A DNA stretch of 44,021 nt from Gammaproteobacteria bacterium (GCA_019911805.1 JAIOJV010000075.1:1-44021); one strand, 5' to 3'; shown: positions 8,815-19,679, counted from the stretch's first letter. Notes: generated by a model from the sequence alone, not told the origin. Numbers and translations: made by a program.

Positions 8815-9277
8815 CTCCCGGCGGCTCCACGGAGAGGATTTCCGACTCGAAGATGATGGGCTTGCCGGCCAGGGGGTGGTTGAAATCGATCTGCACCCGT
8901 TCCGCCTCGACGGCGATCACCAGGGCCGCGACCTCTTCGGCCTCGGGGTTCTCGGAGTCCCCGGCGCCGGTGAAACCGACCAGTGCACCGGGCTCGAGGT
9001 TCATGTCCGCCGGAAACCGGTCGCGGGGCAGCCAGCCGACCGCCTCCGGGTCGTGTGTCCCGAAGGCCTGCTCGGGGTGCAGCGTCACGGTCTGACGCTG
9101 GCCGGGGCGCAGACCATAGAGCGCCAGCTCCAGCCCCGGTACCAGTGTGCCGGCACCGATGACGATGTCCAACGGTTCGTCGTCGAAGCTGCTCTCCGCC
9201 ACCGTGCCGTCGGCGAGCCGGATGGCGAGGTGCAGGCGTACGCGGCTGCCCGGCTGGATCTGCGAGGGATGAATCAT
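8807..9277 (-). CDS. fkpB: FKBP-type peptidyl-prolyl cis-trans isomerase (SlpA/FkpB)
   Basis: SlyD-like FKBP prolyl isomerase/chaperone of 156 residues. The FKBP signature is visible: V.LHLAIRLADGTVAESSFDDEPL, then GAGTLVPGLELALYGLRPGQ, with an IF (insert-in-flap) segment carrying PEQAFGTHDPEAVGWLPR, and the closing IDFNHPLAGKPIIFESEI. The position between lspA and ispH is that of fkpB/slpA in many gammaproteobacteria. The stop codon lies inside the heptamer array downstream. Its start codon and leader coincide with the edge of another repeat (9278-9325), and no strong Shine-Dalgarno is visible, so the 5' and 3' ends of this gene have both been shaped by repeats. Confidence 0.93.
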   Translation of the reverse strand: MIHPSQIQPGSRVRLHLAIRLADGTVAESSFDDEPLDIVIGAGTLVPGLELALYGLRPGQRQTVTLHPEQAFGTHDPEAVGWLPRDRFPADMNLEPGALVGFTGAGDSENPEAEEVAALVIAVEAERVQIDFNHPLAGKPIIFESEILSVEPPGVE

Positions 9278-9325
9278 TCTGGAGAACTCATTTCAATGGC
9301 TTCCGTGGCGAATACCGTTTTTGGG
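9278..9325. repeat. Internally deleted copy of the 165-bp element, filling the lspA-fkpB gap
   Basis: The 49-base spacer between the fkpB start (9277) and the lspA stop (9327) consists almost wholly of the two ends of the element seen at 42560-42724: one end GAACTCATTTCA (9284-9295), the other CTTCCGTGGCGAATACCG (9300-9317) then TTTTTGGG. The interior is missing. On the minus strand the leader of fkpB is therefore element sequence. Confidence 0.7.
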
Positions 9326-9326
9326 A

Positions 9327-9827
9327 TCACGCCGCACCGCCCGCGGGACGCCTCCACAGCCCGGCCAGCACCACCAGCACCGCGCCGGCGGTGATGGCCG
9401 AGTCGGCGATGTTGAAGGCCGGCCAATGCCAGCCGCCGTAGTGCCAATCGATGAAGTCGATCACGTGACCGTACAGGGCGCGGTCGATGACGTTGCCGAT
9501 CGCGCCGCCCAGGATCAGTGCCAGCCCGCTGGCCGTCGGCCGCTCGTGCGCCGACAGGCGACGCAGCCACAGGACGATGATCAGCATTGCCAGCGCACCG
9601 ATACCGATGAACAGAAAACGCTGCCAGCCGCCGGCGCTGGCGAGAAAGCTGAAGGCCGCGCCGGTATTGTAGGCCAGGGTCAGGTTGAACCAGGACAGCA
9701 GCTCGATCGGGCCGTGGCCCTGCAGCGCCGCCTCCGCCCAGACCTTGGTGACCTGATCGAGGACGACCACGAATGCGGACAACCATAACCAGCGCAACGC
9801 CGAACGCGCAGCGGCCGCCTCAGGCAT
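9327..9827 (-). CDS. lspA: Lipoprotein signal peptidase II
   Basis: Inner-membrane aspartyl peptidase that removes the signal peptide from diacylglyceryl-prolipoproteins. It has 166 residues and four predicted transmembrane helices. The family motifs are visible: [10 protein letters not shown] in the first third, NTGAAFSFL, then [19 protein letters not shown] and AFNIADSAI, which carry the two catalytic aspartates (NVID and NIAD). I chose the ATG at 9827; it overlaps the end of ileS by 8 bases, so the two are translationally coupled. It will process the lipoproteins of this organism, including those at 37938 and 42041. Confidence 0.96.
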   Translation of the reverse strand: MPEAAAARSALRWLWLSAFVVVLDQVTKVWAEAALQGHGPIELLSWFNLTLAYNTGAAFSFLASAGGWQRFLFIGIGALAMLIIVLWLRRLSAHERPTASGLALILGGAIGNVIDRALYGHVIDFIDWHYGGWHWPAFNIADSAITAGAVLVVLAGLWRRPAGGAA

Positions 9828-12669
9828 AACAGCGCCGCTCACCATCGCCGGCAACGTTCTCGACACAGCGTCCGCACAGTTCGGGGTGCCCGGCATGCCG
9901 ACCGACATCCTCACGATGGTGCCAGCAGCGCACGCACTTCGCATGCCCGCTCGGTGCGACCGTGATCCAGACCTCGTCACCCGAGGCCAGAGTGATGTGC
10001 TCGCCGTGCTCGGGCGGGTTCATGACCAGGTGTACGCGCGCATACGAAGTCAGCAGCACAAAGCGCAGTTCATCCTCCAGGCGCAGCAGCAGGTCGTGGA
10101 TCTCGCGGCCGCAATAGAGATCGACCTCGGCGTCCAGCGACGAGCCGATGTCACCGGCCACGCGCAGACGCTCCAGCTCTTTCGCGACCGCCTCGCGCAC
10201 CGCGATCACCTGCCCCCAGAAATCCATGCCGAAGCGCGCACCTTCCGGCTCACCGGCGAGGAACATCTCCGGCAATTCGAACCAGGTCTCGAGGAACACC
10301 GACTGCTGATGTTCGCCGGGGATGTGACGCCAGATCTCGTCGGCGGTGAAACTCAGGATGGGCGCGAACCAGCGCACCAATGTCTCGACGATGAGGTACA
10401 TGGCCGTCTGCGCCGAGCGCCGTGCCACGCTGTCGGTCTGGCAGGTGTACTGGCGGTCCTTGATGACATCCAGATAGAAGCTGCCCATGTCCACGGCGCA
10501 GAAGTTGTGTACCCGCTGATAGATAACATGGAATTCGTAGTCCTCGTAGGCACGCCTGATATCGTGCTGCAGCAGCCGCGCGCGCTCCACCGCCCAGCGA
10601 TCCAGCAGCAGCATCTGCTCTGGCGCGAGCGCATGTTCCAGCGGATCGAAGTCATTGAGGTTGGCGAGTAGGAAGCGCGCCGTGTTGCGCAGGCGGCGGT
10701 AGGCATCAGCAGTGCGCTTGAGGATCTCGTCCGAGACATGCATCTCGCCGCGATAGTCGGTGGCAGCCACCCACAGGCGCAGGATGTCGGCACCCAAATT
10801 GTTGACCACCTTCTGCGGCGCGACCACATTGCCCTTGGACTTCGACATCTTCTGACCCTTGGCATCGACGGTGAAGCCATGAGTCAGGACGCTGCGGTAC
10901 GGCGCCGCACCGGTCATCGCCACCGAGGTCAACAGCGAGGACTGGAACCAGCCGCGGTGCTGGTCGGAGCCTTCCAGATAGAGATCGGCGGGGCGGCCCA
11001 GCTGCGGGCGGCGGTCGAGCACGGCGTGATGGGTCACGCCCGAATCGAACCAGACGTCCAACGTATCGGTGACCTTGTCGTACTCGGCCGCCTCGTCTCC
11101 CAGCAGGTCGGCGGCATCGAGCTCGAACCAGGCATCGATGCCCGCACGCTCGACGGCCAGGGCGACTGTTTCGATCAGCCGCGGGGTATCCGGATGCAGC
11201 TTGCCCGTCTGCCGGTGCACGAACAGCGCGATGGGCACACCCCAGGTACGCTGCCGCGAGATGCACCAGTCCGGCCGCTTCTCGACCATGCCCTCGATGC
11301 GCGCCCGGCCCCAGCCCGGCAGCCACTGGACCTGCTGGATCTCCTGCAGCGCATTGGCACGCAGGCCGTTGTGGTCCATGCCGATGAACCACTGCGGCGT
11401 GGCACGGAAGATGATCGGGGTCTTGTGCCGCCAGCAATGCGGGTAGCTGTGGCGGATCTTCTCCTCGTGCACCAGCGTGCCGCGCAACTTGAGCGTCTCG
11501 ATGACGGCGTCGTTCGCCGACAACACGTGCTGGCCGGCGAAGAGTTCGGTATCCGGCAGAAAGCGGCCATCCGCACCAACCGGATTATCGGCCTCGATGC
11601 CATAGCGCCGACCAACGACGTAGTCGTCCTGACCGTGGCCGGGCGCGGTATGCACGGCGCCGGTACCGGCCTCCGTCGTGACGTGGTCGCCGAGGATGAT
11701 CGGCACCTCGTGTGCGTAGAACGGGTGCTGTAGTTTCAGGCCTTCGAGGTCGGCGCCCGTGCAGTTGCCGATCACCCGGTAGTCGCTGATACCGTAGCGT
11801 TCCAATGCCTGCTGGTACAGCGCATCGGCCAGCACGAGGCGTTCGATACCTTGGGGGCCGTCGCATTGGACGACCACATAGTCCAGCTCCGGGTGCAGTG
11901 CCACCGCACGGTTCGCCGGCAGGGTCCAGGGCGTGGTGGTCCAGATCACCACTGACAGAGGACCGGAGCCTTCCGCGGCCTGCTCGACCCGACAACGCGA
12001 CAACAGCGCCTCATCGTCCAGCACCGCGAAACGCACGTCGATGGCGGGCGAGGTCTTGTCCTCGTATTCCACTTCCGCCTCGGCCAGGGCCGAGCCGCAG
12101 TCGGTGCACCAGTGGACGGGCTTGAAGCCCTTGGTCAGATGGCCGTTGGCCGCGACCCGGCCGAGTGCGCGGATGATGTCGGCCTCGAACCGGAAGTCCA
12201 TGGTGAGGTAGGGATGCTCCCAGTCGCCGCTGACACCCAGACGGATGAAGTCGGCCTTCTGCTTCGCCACCTGCTCGGCGGCATAGGCGCGGCAGGCGGT
12301 GCGGAAGGCGGCATGATCGACCTTGTGGCCAGCCTTGCCGATCTTCTTCTCCACGTTCAGCTCGATCGGCAGACCGTGGCAGTCCCAGCCCGGCACGTAG
12401 GGCGCATCGAAGCCGGACAGCGTCTTGCTCTTGACGATGATGTCCTTGAGGATCTTGTTGACTGCATGGCCGATGTGGATCTCGCCGTTAGCGTACGGCG
12501 GACCGTCGTGCAGCACGAAGCGTGGCCGCCCCTCCCCTGCCTCGCGCATGAGGCGGTAGAGTCCGATCGCATCCCAATGCGCGAGCATCTCGGGCTCACG
12601 GTTGGCGAGATTGCCCTTCATGGGGAAGGCCGTACTCGGCAGGTTCAGTGTATCTTTATACTCGGCCAC
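9820..12669 (-). CDS. ileS: Isoleucyl-tRNA synthetase
   Basis: Charges tRNA-Ile and edits valine. The product has 949 residues (E. coli 938). The class I signature HIGH is in [15 protein letters not shown] and KMSKS is in [10 protein letters not shown]. The CP1 editing domain lies between them ([29 protein letters not shown]). The C-terminus has the zinc-finger cysteines [22 protein letters not shown]. The start is a GTG at 12669 ([19 protein letters not shown], aligned with E. coli MSDYKSTLNLPETGFPMRG), preceded by AGGA at the right distance. The frame stays open upstream through the repeat at 12719-12869, which would add a false MSFVSFVVK peptide. Confidence 0.97.
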   Translation of the reverse strand: MAEYKDTLNLPSTAFPMKGNLANREPEMLAHWDAIGLYRLMREAGEGRPRFVLHDGPPYANGEIHIGHAVNKILKDIIVKSKTLSGFDAPYVPGWDCHGLPIELNVEKKIGKAGHKVDHAAFRTACRAYAAEQVAKQKADFIRLGVSGDWEHPYLTMDFRFEADIIRALGRVAANGHLTKGFKPVHWCTDCGSALAEAEVEYEDKTSPAIDVRFAVLDDEALLSRCRVEQAAEGSGPLSVVIWTTTPWTLPANRAVALHPELDYVVVQCDGPQGIERLVLADALYQQALERYGISDYRVIGNCTGADLEGLKLQHPFYAHEVPIILGDHVTTEAGTGAVHTAPGHGQDDYVVGRRYGIEADNPVGADGRFLPDTELFAGQHVLSANDAVIETLKLRGTLVHEEKIRHSYPHCWRHKTPIIFRATPQWFIGMDHNGLRANALQEIQQVQWLPGWGRARIEGMVEKRPDWCISRQRTWGVPIALFVHRQTGKLHPDTPRLIETVALAVERAGIDAWFELDAADLLGDEAAEYDKVTDTLDVWFDSGVTHHAVLDRRPQLGRPADLYLEGSDQHRGWFQSSLLTSVAMTGAAPYRSVLTHGFTVDAKGQKMSKSKGNVVAPQKVVNNLGADILRLWVAATDYRGEMHVSDEILKRTADAYRRLRNTARFLLANLNDFDPLEHALAPEQMLLLDRWAVERARLLQHDIRRAYEDYEFHVIYQRVHNFCAVDMGSFYLDVIKDRQYTCQTDSVARRSAQTAMYLIVETLVRWFAPILSFTADEIWRHIPGEHQQSVFLETWFELPEMFLAGEPEGARFGMDFWGQVIAVREAVAKELERLRVAGDIGSSLDAEVDLYCGREIHDLLLRLEDELRFVLLTSYARVHLVMNPPEHGEHITLASGDEVWITVAPSGHAKCVRCWHHREDVGRHAGHPELCGRCVENVAGDGERRCYA

Positions 12670-12718
12670 ATCGGTGTCCTGGTTGTTCGTTCGGTCTCGA
12701 TTACGGGGAAAATCTACT

Positions 12719-12869
12719 TTAACCACGAAGGACACAAAGGACACGAAGGTATCTTAAACAAAACCCATCGAGCTCAAACGGCGTCGAGACGTTCCGGATC
12801 GCGCTCACTGAGGAGGCCGTAGGGGTTCCTAGATATTTCCTTCGTGTCCTTCGTGTCCTTCGTGGTTAA
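12719..12869. repeat. GAAGGACAC 9-mer inverted-repeat element between ribF and ileS
   Basis: Left arm at 12719-12754: TTAACCACGAAGGACACAAA and on, i.e. 9-bp units CACGAAGGA / CACAAAGGA / CACGAAGGT. Right arm at 12829-12869: the inverse, ending CTTCGTGGTTAA. The arms match over about 35 bp with a couple of differences. The loop of about 75 bases (12755-12828) shows no gene. The right arm encodes the last residues and the stop codon of ribF. Confidence 0.85.
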
Positions 12870-13800
12870 GACTCCGCCCCAGAAAGAATGCCCGCGCCTG
12901 TTCGACGTCGCGCTGGATCTGCAGCTTCAGCTCGTCGAACGATGCGAACTTCTTCTCGGCGCGGATCTTGTACATGAAATCCACCGCCACCTGGCGGCCG
13001 TAGATATCGGCGCTGAAATCGAACAGGTGCACCTCCAGCAGGCTGCGGGTGCCATCCACGGTCGGGCGGGTGCCGACATTGGCGACACCGTACAGTGGCT
13101 CGGTGTCCAGTCCGTGCAGCTCCACGGCAAACACGCCCTGCACCGGCGTACTGCGGCGGTGCAGGAACAGGTTCGCGGTCGGAAAGCCGATGGTACGGCC
13201 GCGCTTGTCGCCGTGCGCGACCCGGCCCAGCATCCGATAGGGCCGGCCGAGCATCTGCGCCGCGGCCTCCAGATCGCCGCTGCTCAGCGCCGCGCGGATG
13301 CGGGTGCTGCTCACCCGCGCGCCGCCGAGTGCGAAGCTGTGCATGTTCACCACCGGGAACCCCGCACGGTGGCCGGCCTGCACCAGCAGATCGAAGTCGC
13401 CGCGGCGACCCTTGCCGAAGCGGAAGTCGTCGCCCACCACCAGGTAGCGCACCCCCAGACCGTCGATCAGCACCCGCTGGATGAAGTCGTCGGCGGGCAA
13501 CTCCGCGAGCCGCCGGTCGAAGTGCAGGCACAACACCCGATCGACCGCCAGGGACTGCAACGCGACCAGCTTCTCGCGCAGGCGCGTCAGCCGCGGCGGC
13601 ACCTGCTCGGGTGCGAAGTATTCCTGCGGCTGGGGTTCGAACAGGATCACCGTCGTCGGCAAACCCAGCTCGGCGGCCCGCTCGGCCAGTTGCCCCAGCA
13701 CCGCCTGATGCCCGCGATGCACACCGTCGAAATTACCGATGGTGGCGGCGCAGCCCCGCAGTGCCGGACCCAGATTATGCACACCGCGGATTAATCGCAT
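12829..13800 (-). CDS. ribF: Bifunctional riboflavin kinase / FAD synthetase
   Basis: Converts riboflavin to FMN and then to FAD. It has 323 residues. The N-terminal nucleotidyltransferase domain shows TIGNFDGVHRGHQAVL and VSSTRIRAALSSGDL. The C-terminal flavokinase domain shows GRVAHGDKRGRTIGFPTANL, then GVANVGTRPTVDGTR and LLEVHLFDFSADIYG. I chose the ATG at 13800 (MRLIRGVHNLGPALRG) by alignment to E. coli. The native domain ends near IQRDVEQARAFF; the last 13 residues, LNHEGHEGHEGNI, are encoded by the downstream repeat, which also supplies the TAG. It lies between murJ and ileS in the same orientation. Confidence 0.96.
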   Translation of the reverse strand: MRLIRGVHNLGPALRGCAATIGNFDGVHRGHQAVLGQLAERAAELGLPTTVILFEPQPQEYFAPEQVPPRLTRLREKLVALQSLAVDRVLCLHFDRRLAELPADDFIQRVLIDGLGVRYLVVGDDFRFGKGRRGDFDLLVQAGHRAGFPVVNMHSFALGGARVSSTRIRAALSSGDLEAAAQMLGRPYRMLGRVAHGDKRGRTIGFPTANLFLHRRSTPVQGVFAVELHGLDTEPLYGVANVGTRPTVDGTRSLLEVHLFDFSADIYGRQVAVDFMYKIRAEKKFASFDELKLQIQRDVEQARAFFLGRSLNHEGHEGHEGNI

Positions 13801-13870
13801 GCCATCCCACTGTCCGAGGAGCCGCACGCCCCTCACCCGAGGCGTGATTATAAGGCACTGCCAGGACTTG

Positions 13871-15451
13871 TCATTCTTCCGGGCGAGAGGCGTCGGGGCG
13901 ACGCCACAGCAGGTGCAGGTTCTGACCGAGGAGCTGCAGCACCCCGAGGTAGACCACCCCGGCCAACAGGATCAGCAGGCCCAGATTCAGCAGCCGGTGC
14001 GTGCCGGCCCGATCGAGCCACAGCTGCAGATCGCTGGCGCCGTACCAGAGCAGCACACCCATGAGCAGGCCCGCGACCAGCACCCGCAGCAGCACTGGCC
14101 GCCAACCTGACAGGGGCGCGTAGACCCCCTCGGCACGCAGCCCGCGGTACAGCAGATAGGCATTCAGCCACGACGAGATTGCGGTCGCCAGCGCCAGACC
14201 GGCATGCGGCCCGGGGATATCGAGGTACAGCATGGGCAGCACGAAGGCGAAGTTCAGCCCCATATTGGCAATCATCGCGATAATGGCGATGCGCACCGGG
14301 GTGCGGGTGTCCTGCCGCGCATAAAAGGCAGGCGCCAACACCTTGACCAGAATGAAGGCCGGCAGTCCCAGCGACAGGGCCATCAGACTGAGTGCCGCCA
14401 TCCGTGCATCATGGGCCCCGAACTGGTCGTACTGAAACAGTGCCACCATGATCGGCCCGGACAGCAGCAGCAGCCCCAGCGCCGCCGGTGTCCCCAGCAG
14501 CACCACCCAGCGCAACGCCTGGTCGAGGATGCGCCGGAACACCTGCGGCTCGGCCTGGGCGTGGGTGCGCGACAGACTGGGCAGGATCACGGTCGACAGT
14601 GCGATGCCGAACACACCCAGCGGAAACTCCACCATCCGGTCGGAGTAGTACAGCCAGCTGACGCTGCCGGTGACGAGGAACGAGGCGATGAGGGTGTCCA
14701 GGAGCAGGTTGATCTGCGCGACCGACGAGCCCAGCACCGCCGGGCCCATCAGTTTCAGGATGCGCTGCACCCCCGCGTGGCGCCAGCCCCAGCGCGGCCG
14801 GACCAGCAGGCGCAGTGTCCTGAGCGCCGGCAGCAGGACCAGCAGTTGCGCCACACCGCCGATGGTCACCGCCCAGGCCAGCGCCATGACCGGTGTCTCG
14901 AGGTGCGGTGCCACCCACCAGGCGGCCGCGATCAGCACGACGTTCAGCAGCACCGGCGCAAACGCCGGGACGGCGAAGCGCCCGTAGGTGTTGAGGATGC
15001 CGCTGGCAAACGCCGTGAGCGAGATGAACAGGATGTAGGCGAAGGTTACCCGCAGCATGCGCACGGTGAGCTCGAACTTCTCCGGTTCGTCCAGGAAGCC
15101 GGGCGCGAACAGGCCTGCCACGATCGGCGCACCGAGGATGCCGAGGATGCTGACGACCACCAGGATGCCGACGAGTGTGCCGGCCACCCGGCTGACCAGC
15201 GTGCGCACCTCGTCCAGGTCGCGCTGGGCGCGGTACTCGCCGATCACCGGCACGAAGGCCAGCGAGAAGGCACCTTCGGCGAACAGCCGGCGCAGGAAGT
15301 TGGGGATCTTGAACGCCACGAAGAAGGCGTCCATCGCCAAACCGGCCCCGAAGACGCGCGCCAGGATCAGATCGCGCACAAACCCCAGGATCCGCGACAG
15401 CAGCGTCATGGCACTGACCACCGCTGTATCCCGGACCAAACCTCGCCCCAT
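13871..15451 (-). CDS. murJ: Lipid II flippase MurJ (MviN)
   Basis: Polytopic inner-membrane flippase of the MOP superfamily that translocates lipid II for peptidoglycan synthesis. It has 526 residues and many hydrophobic segments. The N-terminus is characteristic: TLLSRILGFVRDLILARVFG, then DAFFVAFKIPNFLRRLFAEG and AFSLAFVPVIGEYR. These contain the conserved arginines. It heads the murJ-ribF-ileS-lspA-fkpB-ispH set and is divergent from rpsT, as in other gammaproteobacteria. The stop is 70 bases from the ribF start. Confidence 0.96.
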   Translation of the reverse strand: MGRGLVRDTAVVSAMTLLSRILGFVRDLILARVFGAGLAMDAFFVAFKIPNFLRRLFAEGAFSLAFVPVIGEYRAQRDLDEVRTLVSRVAGTLVGILVVVSILGILGAPIVAGLFAPGFLDEPEKFELTVRMLRVTFAYILFISLTAFASGILNTYGRFAVPAFAPVLLNVVLIAAAWWVAPHLETPVMALAWAVTIGGVAQLLVLLPALRTLRLLVRPRWGWRHAGVQRILKLMGPAVLGSSVAQINLLLDTLIASFLVTGSVSWLYYSDRMVEFPLGVFGIALSTVILPSLSRTHAQAEPQVFRRILDQALRWVVLLGTPAALGLLLLSGPIMVALFQYDQFGAHDARMAALSLMALSLGLPAFILVKVLAPAFYARQDTRTPVRIAIIAMIANMGLNFAFVLPMLYLDIPGPHAGLALATAISSWLNAYLLYRGLRAEGVYAPLSGWRPVLLRVLVAGLLMGVLLWYGASDLQLWLDRAGTHRLLNLGLLILLAGVVYLGVLQLLGQNLHLLWRRPDASRPEE

Positions 15452-15560
15452 GACCGACCCCGTGTAATGGTGTTATGTAATTGAAATCGTATGTCTTTAA
15501 AGCTTACGCACGGTGCCCAGCCGGTACCCGCAGGGGGTCCGCGCGGGCACTGCCCCGGCG

Positions 15561-15589
15561 TTGACAAGCGGCGCAAAAATCCGCATAGT
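15561..15589 (+). promoter_or_regulatory. Probable sigma70 promoter of rpsT
   Basis: A perfect -35 TTGACA at 15561-15566 is followed after 17 bp by CATAGT (15584-15589), four of six matches to the -10 consensus. This places transcription start about 30 bases upstream of rpsT. Confidence 0.75.
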
Positions 15590-15627
15590 ACGCCTCCTTT
15601 CAGGCCCACGCATTAAGGAGTCGTATC

Positions 15628-15897
15628 TTGGCCAACACTGCACAAGCGAGGAAGCGCGCCCGCCAGGCGGAGAAGCATCGCGCCCTGAATGCCAGCCAGC
15701 GCTCCAAACTGCGCACCGAGATCAAGAAGACGGTCAAGGCTCTGGCCGCCGGCGACGCCGACGTTGCCCGTGCCACCTATGTCGCTGCCGTGCCGGTGAT
15801 CGACGCCATGACACGTAAGGGTCTCATCCACAAGAACAAGGCCGCGCGCCACAAGAGTCGCCTGAATGCGCGTCTCAAAGCGCTGGCCACTGGCTGA
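15628..15897 (+). CDS. rpsT: 30S ribosomal protein S20
   Basis: Primary 16S rRNA-binding protein of the small subunit. It has 89 residues, is very basic, and starts [20 protein letters not shown], with [11 protein letters not shown] at the end. The start codon is TTG at 15628, preceded by TAAGGAG at 15613-15619. E. coli rpsT also starts with UUG, and the weak start is part of its translational autoregulation. It is monocistronic here, with its own promoter and a strong terminator right after the stop. Confidence 0.97.
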   Translation: MANTAQARKRARQAEKHRALNASQRSKLRTEIKKTVKALAAGDADVARATYVAAVPVIDAMTRKGLIHKNKAARHKSRLNARLKALATG

Positions 15898-15923
15898 GGG
15901 CGCCCGGCCTTCAGACACTCAAA

Positions 15924-15948
15924 ACCGGCCACTGGCCGGTTTTTTTTG
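15924..15948 (+). terminator. Rho-independent terminator of rpsT
   Basis: Hairpin ACCGGCC-act-GGCCGGT (15924-15940) followed by an uninterrupted run of T, 27 bases after the rpsT stop. Confidence 0.92.
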
Positions 15949-15980
15949 TGCCTGGTCAGGGAAAGACATTGCGACTGCAA

Positions 15981-16420
15981 CGGACGCGAAGGAAAAGACC
16001 CTAGCCACGGAATCCACGGAAAAATCGGGTGATCTTAACCAAATGCTTTGACATACCTTGTCGGAGCGGCCTGAAGGTGAGGCGCGTACGCCAAGAGGCT
16101 GCCCCGAAGCACTGGCCATGAACCGCGATCTGCCGCACCGTTCGCAGCCGAAGACCGCTTGTACTCCTGTCAATCGGTCAGCAGGCCCAGAAAAATAAAA
16201 ACCATCTCTGGCCACGGAAACACACGGAACAATACGGAAAACGCCTGATGTAAAAGCCCGGCAATCAACCCATTTGCTCACAACCCGGGATTTTGCTCAT
16301 TGAATTTTTCTGTGTTTTTCCGTGTGTTTCCGTGGCTAAAAAGGGTTTGTCTTTTACGCCTCACGCCTCACGCCTCACGCCTCACGCCTCACGCCTCACG
16401 CCTCACGCCTCACGCCTCAC
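15981..16420. repeat. CACGGAA/heptamer composite element between rpsT and proB
   Basis: The gap 15949-16416 holds repeat pieces. A degenerate piece lies at 15981-16026 (GGACGCGAAGG, then GCCACGGAATCCACGGAA). A full left decamer arm is at 16211-16241 (GCCACGGAAACACACGGAAC and on) and its inverse at 16307-16337. The right outer array is nine heptamers TACGCCT/CACGCCT at 16355-16417. The core shares CCCGGCAATCAAC and CGGGATTTTGCTCATTGAATT with the element at 8509-8814. No left outer heptamer array was found. Bases 16031-16200 show nothing I can name. The array runs into the proB stop codon (16417-16419). Confidence 0.8.
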
Positions 16421-17541
16421 ACCAACACCAGATTGTCCCGATGGATCAGCTCCGGCTCATCGACGTAGCCGAGGATGGCCTCGATACGATCGCTGGGCTG
16501 GCCGATGATGCGCCGGGCCTCCTCGGCGCTGTAGTTCACCAGGCCGCGGGCGACCTCGGTGCCGTCCGGCCCCGCGCACACCACCAGTTCGCCGCGCTTG
16601 AAGCCGCCGTCCACCGCCGTCACGCCGACCGGCAGCAGGCTGCGGCCCGACTGGCGCAGCACCGTAACCGCACCGGCATCGAGGGTGAGGCGCCCGCGCG
16701 CCGTCATCTGCCCGGCGAGCCACTGCTTGCGCGCGGCGATCGGGCCCTGCACCGGCGTCAGCAGTGTGCCGACCTCAACGCCGGCGCTGATCTGGCGCAG
16801 CACCTCGGGTTCGCGGCCGGACACGATCAGCGTGCTGGCGCCCGAACGGGCCGCGCGCCGGGCCGCGCGCACCTTGGTGATCATGCCACCACGCCCCAGC
16901 CCGCTGCCACCGCCACCGGCGACGCGTTCCAGCTCCGGATCGTCGGCCGCGACCTGGGTGAGCAGCCTGGCAGCGGGATTCAGGCGCGGATCGCAGTCGA
17001 ACACGCCCTTCTGATCGGTGAGGATCACCAGCAGATCGGCCTCGACCAGGTTGGCGACCAGCGCCGCCAGGGTGTCGTTGTCGCCGAACTTGATTTCGTC
17101 GGTGGCGACGGTGTCGTTTTCGTTGACCACCGGCACGACATTGAGCTTGAGCAGCGTACGCAACGTGCTGCGGGCATTCAGATAGCGGCGTCGGTCGACG
17201 AGATCGTCGTGGGTGAGCAGTACCTGGGCGGTATGCAGCTGGTGTTTTTTAAAGCGTGATTCGTAGGCCTGTACCAGACCCATCTGCCCCACGGCAGCGG
17301 CGGCCTGCAATTCGTGGAGCGCGCGCGGGCGCTTCTTCCAGCCCAGCCGGCACATGCCCTCGGCGACCGCACCGGACGACACCAGCACCAGCTCCCGCCC
17401 GGACTGCTTGAGCCCGACCATCTGCTCCACCCAGCCGGCGATGGCGTCGGTGTCCAGGCCGCGACCGTCGTTGGTCAGCAGGCTGCTGCCGATCTTGATG
17501 ACCCAGCGGCGGCTGTTACCGAGTTTCACGCGTGCGTTCAT
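16417..17541 (-). CDS. proB: Glutamate 5-kinase
   Basis: First step of proline synthesis: phosphorylates glutamate to gamma-glutamyl phosphate and is feedback-inhibited by proline. It has 374 residues. The N-terminal amino-acid kinase domain shows [45 protein letters not shown] and [14 protein letters not shown]-terminal PUA domain spans about residues 275-370 ([16 protein letters not shown]). It starts 11 bases after obgE, so it is the last gene of rplU-rpmA-obgE-proB. The final Val codon and the TGA fall within the heptamer array. Confidence 0.96.
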   Translation of the reverse strand: MNARVKLGNSRRWVIKIGSSLLTNDGRGLDTDAIAGWVEQMVGLKQSGRELVLVSSGAVAEGMCRLGWKKRPRALHELQAAAAVGQMGLVQAYESRFKKHQLHTAQVLLTHDDLVDRRRYLNARSTLRTLLKLNVVPVVNENDTVATDEIKFGDNDTLAALVANLVEADLLVILTDQKGVFDCDPRLNPAARLLTQVAADDPELERVAGGGGSGLGRGGMITKVRAARRAARSGASTLIVSGREPEVLRQISAGVEVGTLLTPVQGPIAARKQWLAGQMTARGRLTLDAGAVTVLRQSGRSLLPVGVTAVDGGFKRGELVVCAGPDGTEVARGLVNYSAEEARRIIGQPSDRIEAILGYVDEPELIHRDNLVLV

Positions 17542-17552
17542 GGGGCGCTACG

Positions 17553-18923
<1,371 letters not shown>

Positions 18924-18946
18924 TACCGACCTGTCCGGTGGCCGCC

Positions 18947-18976
18947 AAAACAAAAAGCCCCGTCCAGGACGGGGCC
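18947..18976 (-). terminator. Rho-independent terminator after rpmA
   Basis: On the minus strand GCCCCGTCC-t-GGACGGGGC forms a perfect stem (18957-18975) followed by a T-rich tail (TTTTTGTTTT). It lies 28 bases after the rpmA stop. obgE and proB are thus either read through partially or have their own promoter. Confidence 0.9.
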
Positions 18977-19003
18977 TCGTAATTCCCGCTCCGGACCGGA
19001 CCG

Positions 19004-19264
19004 TTACTCGCTGGCGACCACGTCCACAAACTTGCGGTTGCGCGCGCCACGGGTGATGAACTGCACCTTACCCTCCGCCTTGGCGAACAGGGTATGGTCC
19101 TTGCCGCAGCCGACATTCAAGCCGGGGTGGAAATGCGTGCCGCGCTGACGGACGATGATGTTGCCCGCGGCCACCTGCTCGCCACCGTACCGCTTGACGC
19201 CGAGTCGTTTGGATTCCGAATCGCGACCGTTGCGCGAGCTGCCGCCTGCCTTTTTATGTGCCAT
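19004..19264 (-). CDS. rpmA: 50S ribosomal protein L27
   Basis: Large-subunit protein whose N-terminus reaches the peptidyl-transferase centre. It has 86 residues: [20 protein letters not shown] then [20 protein letters not shown] and [16 protein letters not shown]. There is no cleavable N-terminal extension of the Firmicutes kind. It lies 26 bases downstream of rplU with an AGAGGTAGG upstream. Confidence 0.97.
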   Translation of the reverse strand: MAHKKAGGSSRNGRDSESKRLGVKRYGGEQVAAGNIIVRQRGTHFHPGLNVGCGKDHTLFAKAEGKVQFITRGARNRKFVDVVASE

Positions 19265-19290
19265 TGCTGCCTACCTCTGGTTCGAATGCC

Positions 19291-19602
19291 TTACGCGGAA
19301 ACACCGGTAATCTGCACCTCGGTGAAGTGCTGACGGTGCCCCTGACGCTTCATGGAGTGCTTGCGGCGGCGGAATTTGACGATCATCACCTTGTCGTGGC
19401 GACCGTGCGCTGTCACCGTGGCGCTGACCTTGCCGCCCGCCACATACGGCGTGCCGAGCTTGACGGCATCGCCGTCGGCCACCATGAGCACGCGATCGAA
19501 TTCCACCGCATCGCCGGCGGCCGCCTCCAGCTTCTCGATCTTGAGGGTGTCGCCGGGTGCGACCCGGTATTGCTTACCGCCGGTGACGATCACAGCATAC
19601 AT
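19291..19602 (-). CDS. rplU: 50S ribosomal protein L21
   Basis: 23S rRNA-binding protein of 103 residues: [20 protein letters not shown], ending [20 protein letters not shown]. It is the first gene of the rplU-rpmA pair, divergent from ispB as in E. coli and Pseudomonas. The ribosome-binding site is GGAGA. Confidence 0.97.
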   Translation of the reverse strand: MYAVIVTGGKQYRVAPGDTLKIEKLEAAAGDAVEFDRVLMVADGDAVKLGTPYVAGGKVSATVTAHGRHDKVMIVKFRRRKHSMKRQGHRQHFTEVQITGVSA

Positions 19603-19679
19603 CGCGAAATCTCCGAAAACCTGCCCAAATCGGCTTCAGTGGACCGGGCGCCACGCGCCACAGCCCTGAAAGGGCGCCA

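Noticed and set aside
8643-9095. Plus-strand frame starting in the repeat before fkpB (and similar frames at 16293-17259)
   Set aside because: Peptides such as TPYASRLT and TPHASRLT are translations of the heptamer and decamer repeats; the rest runs antisense to fkpB or proB.
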